Of a DNA stretch of 64,000 nucleotides, positions 14,710-23,127 are shown in pieces (the first letter of the stretch is position 1; every line of letters starts with the position of its first letter). The notes beneath the pieces were generated by a model, which did not search any database, was not told the origin of the DNA, and saw only the letters and a program-made list of their open reading frames with translations. Made by a program: the position numbers and the translations under genes. Source of the stretch: an uncultured Bacteroidia bacterium (GTDB lineage: Bacteria > Bacteroidota > Bacteroidia > Bacteroidales > F082); contig CADBGN010000008.1 in NCBI GenBank assembly GCA_902794155.1, positions 16,386 through 80,385 of the forward strand. The letters are read 5' to 3'.

Positions 14710-17700
14710 TCATTTCACAAGCACCTTTTGCGTCTTCACGTCATTGCCGTTCACCAAGCGCATCATATAGACACCGGCGGTGAGGCCGTTGGTGCTGAAG
14801 GTAACGTTGCCGTTGACGGTCTCGCTGCTGATCACGCGACCCGTCATGTCGATCACTTGCAGGGTAGCGTCACCCATGTTGCTGACCACCCATTCGCTGC
14901 CGTTGAAGAAGGCGAAGTTGCTGTTTTCCTCAAGGCCGTTGGCATTGAACACGAGGCGGAAGCGGTTGGCATAGTCGGTCGTGTTGGCCTCGAAGCTGTA
15001 GCTCGGAGTGGCAAGCAGGTCAACGTCGGTGCCAGTCATGTTGTCGATGAGGTGGAGGTAGTTCATTTCCACGTTCTCGGCCACAACGCTGAGGGTGTAG
15101 GTGCCGTTTTCGGCAGCCTTAAAGCTGACGGGCATCTCCGATTCGGCAGCGCTACGGACGATGGCGTAGTCTTCGTTGCCTTCGGTGATATAGACCTTAG
15201 TGCTATTCGGGTTGAGTTGGAACTTGCCCAGCATTGCACCATTGTCGAAGCGGATGATGGCATTGTCGAGGACAGCGCCACGGTTACGCGTCACCTTAAC
15301 GTTGAGTTGGCTGATTATCTTGGAGCCAGCAGCGGTGGTGAAGTGAGCAGTGGTATTTTCAGGAGTGGCTTGGACGAACACACCTTCCATGACATTGATT
15401 TGAGAGGTTTCCGTTGAAGTGTTCAGTGCGCTGCCATCAGAATTCAATCTATAGTAAGGCATATCCACCAAGGTAGCATTGGTGTTGAACGGGTTACCGA
15501 TGAGGTTGAAACCAGCAAAACGATTGCCTTCAGTGTAATCCAAACCAACTTCACCTTCTCCAGCATAAGGAGCACCTATAAAGTTGAGGGTAGCACCATT
15601 TTCACTGGCATAAAGGTAACCCTTGCCCGATTTGAAGAGGAAACTGCTGGTTTTATAGTTACGCCATTCTTTCAGTTCACCGTCGTCCATGCCATTTTCG
15701 TCAAAATAGTATAAGTCATAGTTGCCAGCAAGCATACCAGCAACATCTTGCGGATTGACATTGTTGAAGGGTGAAGCGATGAGTTTATAACCCGCGTTTG
15801 TAGGAGCCTCAGCAGTGCCAAAATCAGTGCCTTCGATGGTAATTTCATTGTTGGCGGGAGTTTCATCTGATTTCACATAGAGGTAAACAGGTTGTTGTCC
15901 ACTACCATAGCAGGAAAAGATGGGGTTACCATTATTATAATTAAAGCGCATCTTATTGCGAGTGTTTTGGCCTTGGGCAGTTATATCTAAGTTTTCAAAA
16001 TCAATGTCCCAATAACCATTATTGTTGTTTTCTGCTTGAGTTTTCAAATGGTTTGAACTACTGCTGGCTGCATACAGATAACCAGAATTTCTTTCATCAT
16101 AGATGGAATAGAAATTGGTACCTTCGACTGCTTCGACCACAAAATCGTAAACATTTTCGTTTACCACCGTAGCTATAGTGCCGTTCTCACTAACAATAAC
16201 CGAACCACGATTATTGTTATTCTGTGCACCCATGGCATAGGCATCAGAGCCATTGAAACCAACAATGATGTAATGGGCTCCCGAAGTGATACTAGTAGCT
16301 TTGGTATAAACAGTGGGAGCAAAAGGAGCGGGAGCAACATATTCCACAGCCGTGGCGCTGATGGTGACATTCTCGGCAGGCATGGTGAAGGTGTATGCAC
16401 CAGACTCATCCAATTGTGAAACGACATTTTCATCGTTGACCAACAATGTTTCGAGGACATAGCCTTCAGCAACATCGGGGCTAACCATAATACTCGTGCC
16501 TTCAAGCACTTGAACTGTGCCAGCTGCACCGTCTTCGATAAGAGGATCATTTTGATCGTTAGCATCAAATACGAAAATGAAAGGAATGTTTTCGTTCAAC
16601 GAAATGGTCAAATCGTAGTATTGAGCTTCATGTTGTTCGTAATACACTTTTACTTGAGTAAAACCGCAAGTACCGCCGATAACGGCCTGAATAGCACTGG
16701 CACCACTTGTGGGGGTGACGGTAACAGTTGTACCTTCTGCAGAAGCAGTAGCATTTGTCCAAGTGCTGCTCGCTAATGCATTGGCATAGTTTCCTGATGT
16801 CGCAGTGAACACCACGCTAACGATAGCATAGCCAACTTCAGGAGAAATGGTTAAAGTGTTTCCACTATAGAAACGAGAGCTAGTTCTATCGTTAGAATCG
16901 CCACCAAGATAATTGCTTGCTGATGTGCCGCCAGTTTTAGAAGAGTTAGTCATAGTAGCATATTCGCTAGACCAAGTAACAATATCTGGATCAGTAATTT
17001 CATCATACGAAGCAATACTCAAATCCCAAGTGACATTCGGAGCTTCATAAGCGGCTTGGTTGACGGTGACAGAGTTGGAATAAACCTCTTCTCCATTGTT
17101 ATCTGAAGCATGAACTTTCAGGTAAGCCGAGCGAGCTTCGTCGTAGTTGTCAAGTATAGTTAAGTTCACGAAATAACCATCATCATTTGTTCCATTAACT
17201 CCGCTAACCATCCATGTAGGATCATCTTGTTCTACGCCTTCGGCATCATAGAACTGAATACCGAATGCAAAGGAGGTTTCAACTTGAATGTTTTCGAGAG
17301 TAATAGACAAGGTTACCATTTGGGATCCATCTTCTCCAGCAGCATTCACTTCGACCATAGCGGGAGCGATAGTGATGGAAGGCTCGGTGCTAGCTTCTTC
17401 CACAGGATTATCAAAGATTTGCAATTCCTTTGTGGTGTTGTACATTGTGGGGAAACCAGTGATGCTATAGGTCTTGTCAAGGTTTAAGCCACTGATTGCT
17501 CCACCAGCTTTGTAAAGTTGGATGTCTTCGCCACCTAAGCTAACATAATATTTGTTGCCATTTTGAGTTATAGTAGCGCCTGTCACTTTAAAATACTGGC
17601 TGAGCACGTTTCCAAAAGTGTAGTCCCAAGCAGAAGATGCAACTTCAGTAGGTTCGGGAGCTGTGCCTGAAACAGGAGTCACATCCGTAAGGTTAGTGAT

Positions 17701-18750
17701 CTGAGGGTTACTATTACGCACCTGATAGGTAACAGTAGCGGTACCATTAAGAACATCACCAGCTGTAAGACCATGACCATTCTTGTAATAAACCACAGCG
17801 CCACTAGCATCTTGGATGTAAGCATAGTTGCCATTATTATATGTCACAACGGCATCTGTAAGCGTTACTGCATAGTCGCCTGCATCAGTAAGAGCCGTGA
17901 GAGCAGCAATGTTGGGGAGAGCAGGAGCGGGGGCAGCAGCTTGCGTAACAATCACGTTTTTTGAAACGGTTTGATCGTCACCATAGGTGTAGGTAAGGGT
18001 GACAGTGGCAGTGCGTTCAGAAGTGGTTTCATTGGCTAAGCAGCTAAACGTAATCGGGGATGCGCCAACTGGATCAAGCTCAAATTCTTCAATTGTGGAA
18101 TTGGAGGATACCTCAGCAGAAAGTACACCATCTTCAACACCGTTATTGATGACGTAGGCAATCGAACCAGAAGTAGCATCGTATTCGATGGAGACATTAT
18201 CAGCAGTAATAGTTGGGTCATTCGCTGCAGTGCCGTTTTCCCAAATGATATCAACTTCGTCAAGATACATAGCGCCCTCTGCGGAACGCATACCAATATA
18301 TTCATATTCATCTTCAAATATCAATTCGGTACTCGTGCCGCATACAATAGTGCCAATCAAAGTACCTTGATTCTGATTGTCGTACAAATCAGTAGCAGCT
18401 GAATATGCAGAATTTTTGCCGTATACATTTAAAGTCCTGCCTTCTGCAGTATTATCATTCCATTCTATAGTAACTTTGGTCACTACGCCACCAGATGCTG
18501 TAGTAATAATACCAGAATTGTTGTTTTTGCTTCTCAACTGAATGGCATTATTTCCACCAGCACTTTGGCCAGCGTATACTGCATCAGAGTTGCTGGTTTT
18601 GCCACTCCACTCAGTATAAGTAGAAGAGCCATTAGTAACTCCTGTAAGTGCACGATCAAGCACATCGGTCACTTCAGTTCTCGTTTGCGCCCAACTTAGG
18701 CCGCAGGATAGCAGCAAAGCTGCCAATAGGATTGTAAATCTCCTTTTCAT
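14710..18750 (-). CDS. T9SS cargo: large multidomain secreted protein
   Basis: A 1346-residue exported protein. It has a signal peptide (MKRRFTILLAALLLSCGLSWAQ), N-terminal jelly-roll-like segments, a BACON-like domain (around ITADNVSIEYDATSGSIAYV), an OB-like repeat domain (ALTDAGDYAVTLTDAVVTY), an InlB-B-repeat-like segment (GYVLETLLVNDENVV) and a C-terminal T9SS type A sorting domain: VIDMTGRVISSETV, then LTAGVYMMRLVNG and QKVLVK at the end. These are secreted and anchored to the cell surface through the T9SS. The frame is open 34 codons further upstream, but a TATCTTTG promoter box at 18847-18840 lies inside that extension, so the ATG at 18750 is correct. The substrate is unknown. Confidence 0.85.
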   Translation of the reverse strand: MKRRFTILLAALLLSCGLSWAQTRTEVTDVLDRALTGVTNGSSTYTEWSGKTSNSDAVYAGQSAGGNNAIQLRSKNNNSGIITTASGGVVTKVTIEWNDNTAEGRTLNVYGKNSAYSAATDLYDNQNQGTLIGTIVCGTSTELIFEDEYEYIGMRSAEGAMYLDEVDIIWENGTAANDPTITADNVSIEYDATSGSIAYVINNGVEDGVLSAEVSSNSTIEEFELDPVGASPITFSCLANETTSERTATVTLTYTYGDDQTVSKNVIVTQAAAPAPALPNIAALTALTDAGDYAVTLTDAVVTYNNGNYAYIQDASGAVVYYKNGHGLTAGDVLNGTATVTYQVRNSNPQITNLTDVTPVSGTAPEPTEVASSAWDYTFGNVLSQYFKVTGATITQNGNKYYVSLGGEDIQLYKAGGAISGLNLDKTYSITGFPTMYNTTKELQIFDNPVEEASTEPSITIAPAMVEVNAAGEDGSQMVTLSITLENIQVETSFAFGIQFYDAEGVEQDDPTWMVSGVNGTNDDGYFVNLTILDNYDEARSAYLKVHASDNNGEEVYSNSVTVNQAAYEAPNVTWDLSIASYDEITDPDIVTWSSEYATMTNSSKTGGTSASNYLGGDSNDRTSSRFYSGNTLTISPEVGYAIVSVVFTATSGNYANALASSTWTNATASAEGTTVTVTPTSGASAIQAVIGGTCGFTQVKVYYEQHEAQYYDLTISLNENIPFIFVFDANDQNDPLIEDGAAGTVQVLEGTSIMVSPDVAEGYVLETLLVNDENVVSQLDESGAYTFTMPAENVTISATAVEYVAPAPFAPTVYTKATSITSGAHYIIVGFNGSDAYAMGAQNNNNRGSVIVSENGTIATVVNENVYDFVVEAVEGTNFYSIYDERNSGYLYAASSSSNHLKTQAENNNNGYWDIDFENLDITAQGQNTRNKMRFNYNNGNPIFSCYGSGQQPVYLYVKSDETPANNEITIEGTDFGTAEAPTNAGYKLIASPFNNVNPQDVAGMLAGNYDLYYFDENGMDDGELKEWRNYKTSSFLFKSGKGYLYASENGATLNFIGAPYAGEGEVGLDYTEGNRFAGFNLIGNPFNTNATLVDMPYYRLNSDGSALNTSTETSQINVMEGVFVQATPENTTAHFTTAAGSKIISQLNVKVTRNRGAVLDNAIIRFDNGAMLGKFQLNPNSTKVYITEGNEDYAIVRSAAESEMPVSFKAAENGTYTLSVVAENVEMNYLHLIDNMTGTDVDLLATPSYSFEANTTDYANRFRLVFNANGLEENSNFAFFNGSEWVVSNMGDATLQVIDMTGRVISSETVNGNVTFSTNGLTAGVYMMRLVNGNDVKTQKVLVK

Positions 18751-18839
18751 TGTGTTGTTTGTTTTTAATTTGTTATTTAATTTATTGATTAATAGATATT
18801 TACATATTATCCAACCCAATAAAGGGTATATTTCGGGTG

Positions 18840-18847
18840 CAAAGATA
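18840..18847 (-). promoter_or_regulatory. -7 promoter box for the T9SS cargo gene
   Basis: TATCTTTG on the minus strand, giving a leader of about 80 nt before the ATG at 18750. Confidence 0.55.
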
Positions 18848-18994
18848 CGCATTTATAAGGTACGCGCGCGCAAAAAAGTGGAAATTAATTCAATTTTTTT
18901 AGAGAGGCATCTCTACCGAAATCCATATTCACTGGCTTTGGATTGGCTGGCGAAAGGATGAAAACAATGCTTTTTCGGAAGAATCGCTCCCCGT

Positions 18995-19450
18995 TTAGCC
19001 CTGCTTCTCTCCCACCATCTCCGCATAATCAGGAAGATGGTCCATGGAACAAAGAATGGATCCTTCGGCTTTGAAGCAATAGGTGCTTTGGCCATTGGTG
19101 AGAAGCAAATAGTCAGGGCTCAAGGCCGAATGATAGCGGACGGCTTGGTCCAAAACGGCCTCGGAAAGCGTCACCGAAGGGGCCTTGCATTCCACAATCA
19201 TCAAGGGAAGGCCCTCTTTGCCAAAGACTACAGCATCGGCACGCTTGTCCAAGCCATTCACCTTCAACGAATACTCCACCGCCACAAGGCCCGCAGGCAC
19301 CTTGAGATGCTCCACCAAGAGATACAAAACCTTCTGCCGCACTTCCTCCTCGGGAGTCAGCACGACCTCTCGGCGGCGCAAGGGATCGAAGACGTAGGTC
19401 CTCCCCTCACGCTCCACAGTACGGAACCATTGCAGAGACGGACTGGGCAT
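18995..19450 (-). CDS. Type I restriction enzyme R-subunit N-terminal-like domain protein (PD-(D/E)XK)
   Basis: A 151-residue stand-alone protein resembling the HsdR N-terminal nuclease domain (HSDR_N_2). The catalytic-type core is visible as VEYSLKVNGLDKRADAVVFG followed by PLMIVECKAP, i.e. Asp, then E-x-K. Such orphan domains are common in Bacteroidota without any restriction partners, and none are encoded nearby, so a housekeeping or nucleic-acid repair role is as likely as defence. Both neighbours are unrelated and the flanks are repeat-rich. Start at 19450 matches the usual PSPSLQWFRT-like beginning. Confidence 0.8.
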   Translation of the reverse strand: MPSPSLQWFRTVEREGRTYVFDPLRRREVVLTPEEEVRQKVLYLLVEHLKVPAGLVAVEYSLKVNGLDKRADAVVFGKEGLPLMIVECKAPSVTLSEAVLDQAVRYHSALSPDYLLLTNGQSTYCFKAEGSILCSMDHLPDYAEMVGEKQG

Positions 19451-19495
19451 TGGTGTTTATTTGAGATTTGAGGATGCAAAAATAGTAGAAATTTT

Positions 19496-19530
19496 GAGAA
19501 TTGAGAATTGATAATTGAGAATTGAAAATT
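19496..19530 (+). repeat. Tandem heptad repeat (GAGAATT type)
   Basis: Five consecutive 7-bp units, GAGAATT twice, then GATAATT, GAGAATT and GAAAATT. No inverted partner block was found here, unlike the other arrays in this window. Confidence 0.75.
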
Positions 19531-19563
19531 GACACGGAGGAATATGGAGATTCCCGCGGGTCG

Positions 19564-19772
19564 GAATTAATTTGTATTCAAGTTTCGCACATCCCTACGG
19601 GATGTAAAAGACTGATGTTGTTTTGTTTTACCGATAGTTAATCCCTACGGGATTAGTCAGACGCTGTGGCAAGGCATCCCATCGGGATGCGCGTTCGGTA
19701 AAGATGAAACCTAGGGACAACAGCATCCCATCGGGATGCACCGCAATATGCGAAACTTGAATTAATTTGTAT
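19564..19772. repeat. MITE-like palindrome island with terminal inverted and flanking direct repeats
   Basis: A roughly 183-bp segment bounded by inverted repeats TTCAAGTTTCGCA (19577-19589) and TGCGAAACTTGAA (19749-19761), flanked by the 14-bp direct repeat GAATTAATTTGTAT (19564-19577 and 19759-19772). Inside are four hairpins of type ATCCC-NNN-GGGAT: ATCCCTACGGGAT (19591), ATCCCTACGGGAT (19641), and GCATCCCATCGGGATGC twice (19674-19690, 19723-19739). The right direct repeat overlaps the promoter of the next gene, so the element appears to have landed in, and duplicated part of, a promoter. Confidence 0.75.
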
Positions 19773-19777
19773 CTTTG
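19770..19777 (+). promoter_or_regulatory. -7 promoter box at the right edge of the palindrome island
   Basis: TATCTTTG only 4 bp before the ATG at 19782; the transcript would be essentially leaderless. Confidence 0.5.
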
Positions 19778-19781
19778 CAAC

Positions 19782-20150
19782 ATGAAATACAGACTTCTTT
19801 TCCTTTTGGGTCTTGCAGCCACGCTCGGCGCCTGTCAGCCCGAGACGGATCCGCTCATCGGCTCTTGGACCGTCGACAAGGTGAACGTGCAGTTCGACGA
19901 ACAGCACAACACACCTGCCTTGGTGAAACAGATCGGCGAGATGGAACGGCTGAACACGCTCAGTATCAGTGCCGATTCCACTTTGGTTTTCAAAGGTTTG
20001 GAAGAAACCAAGAAAGGCAAACTCAGCCTGCGCAACGACAGCACCCTGTTCGTCGACGGCAAGGCATTCGGCATCTGGAAGAACGGACGGATTGTCACAC
20101 GGACGGGATCGCCGCTGGGGGAAGTGGTGGTTACTTATAGGAAGGAGTGA
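19782..20150 (+). CDS. Small lipoprotein of unknown function
   Basis: A 122-residue predicted lipoprotein with lipobox LGAC (Cys18) starting MKYRLLFLLGLAATLG. The mature part (about 25-122) begins DPLIGSWTVDKVNVQFDEQ and continues with alternating strands (LSISADSTLVFKGLEE, GKLSLRNDSTLFVDG), the pattern of Bacteroidota lipocalin-like lipoproteins. Family membership is only suggested. The start at 19782 is chosen over an upstream in-frame start because it begins the signal peptide. It is followed by a cluster of hairpins before the convergent DUF4837 gene. Confidence 0.7.
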   Translation: MKYRLLFLLGLAATLGACQPETDPLIGSWTVDKVNVQFDEQHNTPALVKQIGEMERLNTLSISADSTLVFKGLEETKKGKLSLRNDSTLFVDGKAFGIWKNGRIVTRTGSPLGEVVVTYRKE

Positions 20151-20151
20151 G

Positions 20152-20281
20152 ATTCCCGCTGACGCGGGAATGGAAAACCGTAATATATCATAATGCGGCG
20201 GCAGTAGGAACCTACGCTTCGTAAGTGCCTTATGCCGCCGCTGTTTAATAGTGTAGACGCGCTCCTTTCCCCGAAGGGGAA
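20152..20281. repeat. Cluster of three different hairpins in a convergent spacer
   Basis: Hairpin one is ATTCCCGC-TGAC-GCGGGAAT (20152-20171). Hairpin two has a 9-bp stem GCGGCGGCA/TGCCGCCGC (20195-20241) enclosing an inner hairpin GTAGG-AA-CCTAC and conserved-looking loop. Hairpin three is TTCCCC-GAA-GGGGAA (20267-20281), which matches the core of the RAYT-linked repeat. Together they probably end transcription from both sides. Confidence 0.7.
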
Positions 20282-20283
20282 TC

Positions 20284-21297
20284 TCACTCCTCTTCAGCCT
20301 CCACAAACTTCAAGCTATATGCAATGCTCTCCAACTGGAGCAGGGCATTGCGTTTCTTCTGATTGGGCTCGTAGTAAAAACCCTCGACTGTGACGAGCTG
20401 ACCCGTCCGCTTGTCGGCAAAGGTGTACGACACGAAAGGCCCGCCCATGTAGTTGTTGTAGACTTTCCACATGCCACGCATTTCCTTGGCATAACCGGCA
20501 GGAAAATCAATGGCCGTAGTCACCACAGGTGGAACGATGTCGGTCTCGGTGCCCATATAAGAACCTTCTGAAGGACCAGGGATGTTTTGTCCCATGGTCA
20601 GGTCACGCATCGAGAGCAAAGCCTTGGTCTCAAACTGCAAAGTGTCGCGATAAGGTGTCTGATAAATGACAATATCGGCGCTCGAACGTTCCAGCTCCTT
20701 ACGAAGCCACATGAAGTTGGCCTCGTCCTTGGCGACGTAGAAGCCCTGAGGGACAGTCAATGTGAAGCCAAATCTCTTGGCGATGGCATCAGCGATGGCA
20801 TCGTCTTTGGAAGGACGGAACACCGTCAGTATGCGCTCGCGCTCCACCTTGTCGAACCATTGCTGATATAGCTCCTTCTGCTTGTCGAAGAGCTCAATCC
20901 AAGATTGTTCGTCGGGCGCACTGATGACAACATAACGTTGGGGAGCAGCCCAAACATTTTCGGTGGTCTTGGCTGTGGCCTTCTCCAAGTTGGGGTTGAT
21001 GTCGACCTCGATGATGCACTTGTGTTTCTTGAACATGTCGGAGAAGGCATCGGTGGTGATGTGAGCCAAGTTATTGCGTGACTCGGGTTGAGGCAGTCCA
21101 TATTGTTCCTGTAAGAAGAAATGGCGGAGCGAGTCGCCAATGACGCCCTCCCACTGTCTAGGGTTTTGCGTGATGGCCAGAATCTCTCGCGTGCCACCCA
21201 CGGAGCGGTCCTTGCGGGGACCATTTGACTCTTCGGAACACGAAGCCATCAGTGCAGCAAACAGGATGATGACGGCGGCTTTCAGATACGTTTTCAT
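20284..21297 (-). CDS. DUF4837 family lipoprotein
   Basis: A 337-residue predicted lipoprotein with lipobox MASC (Cys20), then the DUF4837 region: SVGGTREILAITQNPRQWEG near the start, PQRYVVISAPDEQSWIELFD in the middle and WKVYNNYMGGPFVSYTFADK near the end. The family is restricted to Bacteroidota and has no assigned biochemical role. It lies downstream of the LysM transglycosylase gene on the same strand with a repeat-filled 169-bp gap, so the two may be cotranscribed. No catalytic motif is visible. Confidence 0.85.
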   Translation of the reverse strand: MKTYLKAAVIILFAALMASCSEESNGPRKDRSVGGTREILAITQNPRQWEGVIGDSLRHFFLQEQYGLPQPESRNNLAHITTDAFSDMFKKHKCIIEVDINPNLEKATAKTTENVWAAPQRYVVISAPDEQSWIELFDKQKELYQQWFDKVERERILTVFRPSKDDAIADAIAKRFGFTLTVPQGFYVAKDEANFMWLRKELERSSADIVIYQTPYRDTLQFETKALLSMRDLTMGQNIPGPSEGSYMGTETDIVPPVVTTAIDFPAGYAKEMRGMWKVYNNYMGGPFVSYTFADKRTGQLVTVEGFYYEPNQKKRNALLQLESIAYSLKFVEAEEE

Positions 21298-21333
21298 GGT
21301 ATTAGGTTTTTTTGTAGGGTTTGTTTACTATGG

Positions 21334-21456
21334 CCACTGACTATGGCCTATTTTTCATTGCTTCGGGTTTTCACTTCTATATGTGGCCTTTGCAGTAATG
21401 GCTTGAGACGTTCGTTGAAACGGTCATAGGCCATAGCCATAAGCCATAGTCAGTGG
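21334..21456. repeat. Long-range inverted repeat built from heptad units
   Basis: Perfect 14-bp arms CCACTGACTATGGC (21334-21347) and GCCATAGTCAGTGG (21443-21456), about 95 bp apart, with extra 7-bp variants (GCCATAA, GGCCATA) beside the right arm. It fills the spacer between the transglycosylase and DUF4837 genes. Confidence 0.75.
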
Positions 21457-21466
21457 TCTGTGTCAT

Positions 21467-23008
21467 TTACTTCTTGATCTTGAGTTTCTGACCGACTCTG
21501 ACGGTATTGCTCTTCAGGCCATTCCACTTCTTGAGGTCGTTGACGGTGCAGCCGTATTTCCTTGAAATGGAGCTTAACGTCTCGCCTTTCTTGACGGTGT
21601 GGGTCTTTGTGGTTGTCGCCTTCGATTTGGTGGATTTGGTTCCGCTGCTCTTGCTGACACTACTGGTATTGGTCGATTGACTCACCTGAGTCACAGGGCC
21701 TCCTGAGCGATAGATGGTAAGACGTTGTCCGACATGGAGGGTGTCGCGCTTCAAGTGGTTCCACTTCTTGAGCTTGGCCACGGTGACATGATATTTCCTT
21801 GCAATGCTTCCAAGGCTCTCGCCTTTCTTGACCACGTGCACGAAGTTGTCGCTCACTGCCTCCACCTTCTCAACAATGACCTCTTGGACTTTCTGCGAAC
21901 GATTCGCATAAGAATAGATGCTGTCCTCAAGCTGCGTGAAACGCAAGGCGTACTTAGTGGGCATACGCAAAGAATAGGGATACTCTTTCGTGCCTGGAAT
22001 AACGCGCTTGGTGTATTGCGGATTGAAGAAAACCAAGTCGTTCATAGGGACGCCGAGGCATTCATTAATCTGGTCGAATCCCACACGGTCACGCACCATA
22101 ACAGTGTCAGTACCATGAAGTAAGAGGCCGGGATTCATGGGATAGAGGTTATGCTCAGCGGCGTAGTTCATCACATAAGTGACGGCAATGAAAGCTGGCA
22201 CATAGCCACGGGTCTCCGCAGGCAAGTAGGGCCATATCGCCCAATAATTCTTCACTCCAGCGCGGATGATGGCCTTGTTGACCGTGCCTGGACCAGAGTT
22301 GTAGGCAGCCAGCACAAGGAACCAGTCTTCGTAACGGGCATACAGACTCTTCAAGTATTGGCAAGCTGCCTCAGTTTCCTTCTCGGGATCAAAACGATCG
22401 TCGACGAGCGAGCTCACCCTCAGTCCGTACTCGGCGCCTGTGCCTCTCATGAACTGCCACAAGCCCTTGGCACCTGCCGACGAACCCGCAGTGGGGTTAA
22501 GGGCCGACTCCACCATAGCCAAGTACTTGAGTTCAAGAGGAAGATTATAACGGGTAAGGTATTCCTCAAACATGGGGAAATAGACGTATGAAAGGCCCAA
22601 CATGCGGCTCGTCTGCTGACGGCGACGGTTGGCATAAAGATCAATGAAAGACTTGACGTGTGCATTAAACGTCAAAGGGACGGTAGTTTCGTATGCCAAA
22701 GTCTGGAGACGTTTCATGTAGACGCTGTCATCGTAAACCGGCACCTCACCTTCAGCGAAGCCATATTTGTTCCACACATCCTTGTCGATTTCCAGATAGA
22801 CGTCCTTGGTGGTGCTGAGAGTGCTTACCAAATCAAGCATTTCCATCACCGTCGACTCCTCCACTACGCTTTTGCCTGAGTTGGGATCGTATATGCGTTG
22901 GTCGCCAAGTTCAAGGGAGTCGGGCGCTGGCGACGTAGGCTGAACCTGCGCAAACACTTGGACAAAGGGGAATAACAGCAAGAATGGAAGAAGATATGTA
23001 CGTTTCAT
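21467..23008 (-). CDS. Membrane-bound lytic murein transglycosylase D-like, SLT plus LysM domains
   Basis: A 513-residue exported protein (signal peptide MKRTYLLPFLLLFPFVQVFAQ). The SLT catalytic region (about 155-280) has the glutamate in AMVESALNPTAGSSAGAKG, followed by LWQFMRGTGAEYGL and VLAAYNSGPGTVNKAI, as in MltD. Two LysM peptidoglycan-binding domains follow: HVVKKGESLGSIARKYHVTV and HTVKKGETLSSISRKYGCTV, separated by a Ser/Thr/Lys-rich linker. It cleaves glycan strands with formation of anhydro-MurNAc, for wall turnover or insertion of envelope machines. MltD in Gammaproteobacteria is the model for this domain order. Confidence 0.92.
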   Translation of the reverse strand: MKRTYLLPFLLLFPFVQVFAQVQPTSPAPDSLELGDQRIYDPNSGKSVVEESTVMEMLDLVSTLSTTKDVYLEIDKDVWNKYGFAEGEVPVYDDSVYMKRLQTLAYETTVPLTFNAHVKSFIDLYANRRRQQTSRMLGLSYVYFPMFEEYLTRYNLPLELKYLAMVESALNPTAGSSAGAKGLWQFMRGTGAEYGLRVSSLVDDRFDPEKETEAACQYLKSLYARYEDWFLVLAAYNSGPGTVNKAIIRAGVKNYWAIWPYLPAETRGYVPAFIAVTYVMNYAAEHNLYPMNPGLLLHGTDTVMVRDRVGFDQINECLGVPMNDLVFFNPQYTKRVIPGTKEYPYSLRMPTKYALRFTQLEDSIYSYANRSQKVQEVIVEKVEAVSDNFVHVVKKGESLGSIARKYHVTVAKLKKWNHLKRDTLHVGQRLTIYRSGGPVTQVSQSTNTSSVSKSSGTKSTKSKATTTKTHTVKKGETLSSISRKYGCTVNDLKKWNGLKSNTVRVGQKLKIKK

Positions 23009-23053
23009 TAGGATGAGGATTTTATGTTAGATGAGAATGTTTAAAAGGAGAAC

Positions 23054-23061
23054 GCAAAATT
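23054..23061 (-). promoter_or_regulatory. -7 promoter box for the transglycosylase gene
   Basis: TAATTTTG on the minus strand, 46 bp before the ATG at 23008. Confidence 0.5.
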
Positions 23062-23094
23062 ATAAAAAATCGTCTACAAGGAATGAAAAAATAC

Positions 23095-23102
23095 TACTTT
23101 TG
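23095..23102 (+). promoter_or_regulatory. -7 promoter box for the AI-2E family permease gene
   Basis: TACTTTTG, 25 bp before the ATG at 23128. Confidence 0.55.
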
Positions 23103-23127
23103 TCATCGCAAAACAAACTAGTGCGTC

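Noticed and set aside
18995..19450. HsdR-like protein as part of a restriction-modification or defence island
   Set aside because: No methylase, specificity subunit, helicase or other defence gene is nearby; orphan domains of this type are common in Bacteroidota.
19653..20306. 217-codon minus-strand frame across the palindrome island and the small lipoprotein gene
   Set aside because: Its C-terminal part is translated from the repeated hairpins and the rest is antisense to a lipoprotein with a clear lipobox. Such repeat translations are often wrongly annotated as hypothetical proteins.
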